Assembly: GCA_021820645.1 (NCBI GenBank) | Contig: JAKADJ010000130.1 | Coordinates: 1-6,551 of the forward strand | Reading direction: 5' to 3' | Length of the DNA: 6,551 bases | Origin: Bacillota bacterium | GTDB lineage: Bacteria; Bacillota_E; Sulfobacillia; Sulfobacillales; Sulfobacillaceae | In this document: piece by piece, positions 5,135 through 6,551 of the stretch | How the letters are laid out: every line of letters begins with the position of its first letter | Position numbering within the stretch: position 1 is the stretch's first letter | Notes under the pieces: model-generated | Databases searched by the model: none | What the model saw: only the letters and a program-made list of their open reading frames with translations | Told to the model about the DNA's origin: nothing | Made by a program: the position numbers and the translations under genes

Positions 5135-6424
5135 GAGGCGGCGCATCCGCTCCGGTTGCCGTTGCCGTATCCGCCCGAGCGCCATCGCCAACATCACGAT
5201 GAGGGCCAACCCGCAGCGGAGTTGCATTTTCTTCAGCCCCCGAATGGTATGCAGTTCCAACCCAAACGACACATCCAACCGACTGTTCACCCGTTCCACC
5301 GCCGTGCGATGGGCATACTCGCGCTTCCATTGATAACTGGTCCGGTCCATGGGCGTAAAAATCCGCCGATCGGTCTGTAAGGGAATGCGAAGGCCCTGGA
5401 CGACGGGGCAGGTGTCTTGACCCCGGCAGGACACGCCCGCAAAGCGGGCGGGGCACCGCTTTTTGAGACGTTGGCGCCTGACTTCGAATCCGCCGTTACT
5501 CATGGTGTGAACCTGACCCGTGACCGGATCCTGACAAAAGACGTCGCCACGATAATTGTAGGTCACCGTCGAATGGCCCGGCAGGACTCGCGTGGCATCC
5601 GGGTCCCGCCACATATTCCGGATATCGATCACCGGCTTAATCTGGTAGGTATCCCAGCAGGCGGCGATCAATTTGGTATCATCATAGCCCCGGTCGGCCG
5701 TTAAAAGGACGGCACGGGACAGCAGCACCCCGTGGCGATGGTGCAGATGATCCAACAAGGGCATCGCCCGGGTCACATCGGACACCGACGCTTTCGTCAC
5801 CTCCCACGCCACCGGCAATTCGTACGTCGAATCCACGACCAGGTGCAGCTTATACCCGAACCACTTGACCACTTTGGTCCAGGTAGTCCCGTCCTCATGA
5901 ACACCGCGGTATTCCTTCCGTCCAAAATCGGCATCGACGTCCCGGCGCCCATCGGCGGTGGGGTTTTTGGCGGGCCGCACGGCCCGCGACGAGATACCCT
6001 TGCTGTCCATGGCCAAGCGCTGACCGAAATTCGGGAGCACGGCTGCGAGGTCATCCACCAGCTGCTCAAACATCCCGTCCACGGTATCCTGTTCGGCCAT
6101 CAGACGATGCAGAAATCGGGTGTAGGCCGACGCGGGCGGGACGGCCGCGGTGCGGAACCCGCACAGCATGCGCAGTTGCGCATTGCGGGCCAGTTCTCGG
6201 CGAAGGCTCTCGATGCTGGGGTGTTGGAAAACCACCCCGGCCAACACCGAATTCCACATCGCCCGGACCGGATACGCATTCCGCCCATGCCCACGGGCGG
6301 CTTCCAGGTGGGCCATGAGGGTTTCATCCGGGACCGTCTCGAGGACGAGCACGAGGCGTTCGAGGTCGCCTAATTCTTCGAGATCTTGCCACGAAAAGAG
6401 AGAAGGTTGTGGTATGATAGCCAT
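5126..6424 (-). CDS. DDE transposase (IS4/IS5/IS1182-like, DUF772 plus DDE_Tnp_1 layout)
   Basis: This 432-residue enzyme cuts and joins DNA at the ends of its insertion sequence. The N-terminal part (about 45-110, with YPVRAMWNSVLAGVVF and SLRRELARNAQLR) resembles DUF772, the usual DNA-binding lead of these transposases. The catalytic RNase H-like domain shows the acidic triad: D140 in AMDSKG, D244 in TADRGYD and E377 in TAVERVNSRL. A cysteine group (C324, C333, C339) between the second Asp and the Glu may be a small zinc-binding insert. The frame is uninterrupted and all three acids are present, so the enzyme could be active. ATG 6424 has AAAGGAG about ten bases upstream. The exact IS family is uncertain without a database. 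Confidence 0.92.
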   Translation of the reverse strand: MAIIPQPSLFSWQDLEELGDLERLVLVLETVPDETLMAHLEAARGHGRNAYPVRAMWNSVLAGVVFQHPSIESLRRELARNAQLRMLCGFRTAAVPPASAYTRFLHRLMAEQDTVDGMFEQLVDDLAAVLPNFGQRLAMDSKGISSRAVRPAKNPTADGRRDVDADFGRKEYRGVHEDGTTWTKVVKWFGYKLHLVVDSTYELPVAWEVTKASVSDVTRAMPLLDHLHHRHGVLLSRAVLLTADRGYDDTKLIAACWDTYQIKPVIDIRNMWRDPDATRVLPGHSTVTYNYRGDVFCQDPVTGQVHTMSNGGFEVRRQRLKKRCPARFAGVSCRGQDTCPVVQGLRIPLQTDRRIFTPMDRTSYQWKREYAHRTAVERVNSRLDVSFGLELHTIRGLKKMQLRCGLALIVMLAMALGRIRQRQPERMRRLVG

Positions 6425-6430
6425 ACGGGA

Positions 6431-6480
6431 GAGCTCCTTTCGGAAAATTGTGGTTGGTACTTCAATTTTACCAGAGCTCC
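6431..6480 (-). promoter_or_regulatory. Dyads around the transposase ribosome binding site and -10
   Basis: AGAGCTCC occurs twice as a direct repeat (6432-6437 region and 6473-6480). Between the copies AAAATTG and CAATTTT (6444-6450 and 6463-6469) form an inverted repeat that extends to GG/CC past a one-base bulge. The ribosome binding site lies beside the first arm, and a TAAAAT -10 candidate (6470-6465, minus strand) lies in the second. A transcript starting upstream could hide its ribosome binding site in this hairpin, a known way for insertion sequences to limit expression from read-through. Confidence 0.4.
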
Positions 6481-6516
6481 GCCCGTTTTTCTTATGGTTT
6501 TGCGGGTTTCGGGGAT

Positions 6517-6535
6517 CGCGGCACGGTGGGCCGCG
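6517..6535. repeat. GC-rich hairpin upstream of the transposase promoter
   Basis: CGCGGC (6517-6522) and GCCGCG (6530-6535) flank the seven-base loop ACGGTGG. It lies upstream of the transposase and could impede transcription entering the element. There is no T-run on either strand. Confidence 0.3.
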
Positions 6536-6551
6536 GGTGGGGTCAAATCAG

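Larger units (their letters stand above)
5116..6551 (-). mobile_element. Insertion sequence with DDE transposase (ends unresolved)
   Basis: The element contains one intact transposase gene read right to left, with promoter-proximal dyads on the right and hairpins beyond the stop on the left. I compared the right edge (reading CTGATTTGACCCC inward) with bases 4925-5125 and found no matching terminal inverted repeat and no target-site duplication. The right end may therefore lie outside the window or the left repeat may have diverged. The limits given are those of the transposase and its dyads, not proven ends. Confidence 0.6.

Noticed and set aside
5732..6373. 213-codon + strand frame opposite the transposase
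   Set aside because: It is antisense to a transposase with a complete catalytic triad, is rich in His, Arg and Pro as expected for a shadow frame, and lacks a ribosome binding site.

Overview
The window looks like a chromosomal segment from a Gram-positive-type bacterium, probably a member of the Bacillota (a Sulfobacillus-like acidophile would fit, but this is inference). The reasons are strong AGGAGG-type ribosome binding sites, GTG starts, moderately high GC and an exported CE4 deacetylase. No RNA gene, CRISPR array or phage module is visible.

Left part (1-2000, + strand): the 3' end of an unidentified gene is followed by a hairpin and about 470 bases without a convincing gene. Next comes an intact nickel/cobalt permease of the NiCoT family (GTG start at 687). 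Just upstream of it are two dyad symmetries, one of which contains a perfect TTGACA. A rho-independent terminator lies about 190 bases after its stop.

Middle, minus strand (2007-2982): a secreted NodB-type polysaccharide deacetylase is followed 43 bases later by a 56-codon ORF with an AGGAGG site and two CxxC pairs. I call it a probable small metal-binding protein. The two look like one transcription unit, convergent with the permease.

Middle, non-coding (2983-3906): about 920 bases with no convincing gene but many short degenerate repeats, often 78-81 bases apart. One arm (3284-3301) can pair with any of three partner arms, giving mutually exclusive hairpins.

Plus strand 3907-4924: a probably frameshifted gene for an exported protein (signal peptide in one pair of frames, Gly-rich body in another), followed 18 bases later by an intact DUF4359-type membrane-anchored protein.

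Right part (about 5050-6551): an insertion sequence with an intact DDE transposase on the minus strand. Hairpins lie at its 3' end and around its ribosome binding site. Its ends were not resolved.

The genes do not form a single pathway. The likely functional pairs are the deacetylase with the small Cys protein, and the disrupted exported protein with the DUF4359 protein. The 3.0-3.45 kb repeats and the broken gene next to an IS suggest an accessory, decaying region.
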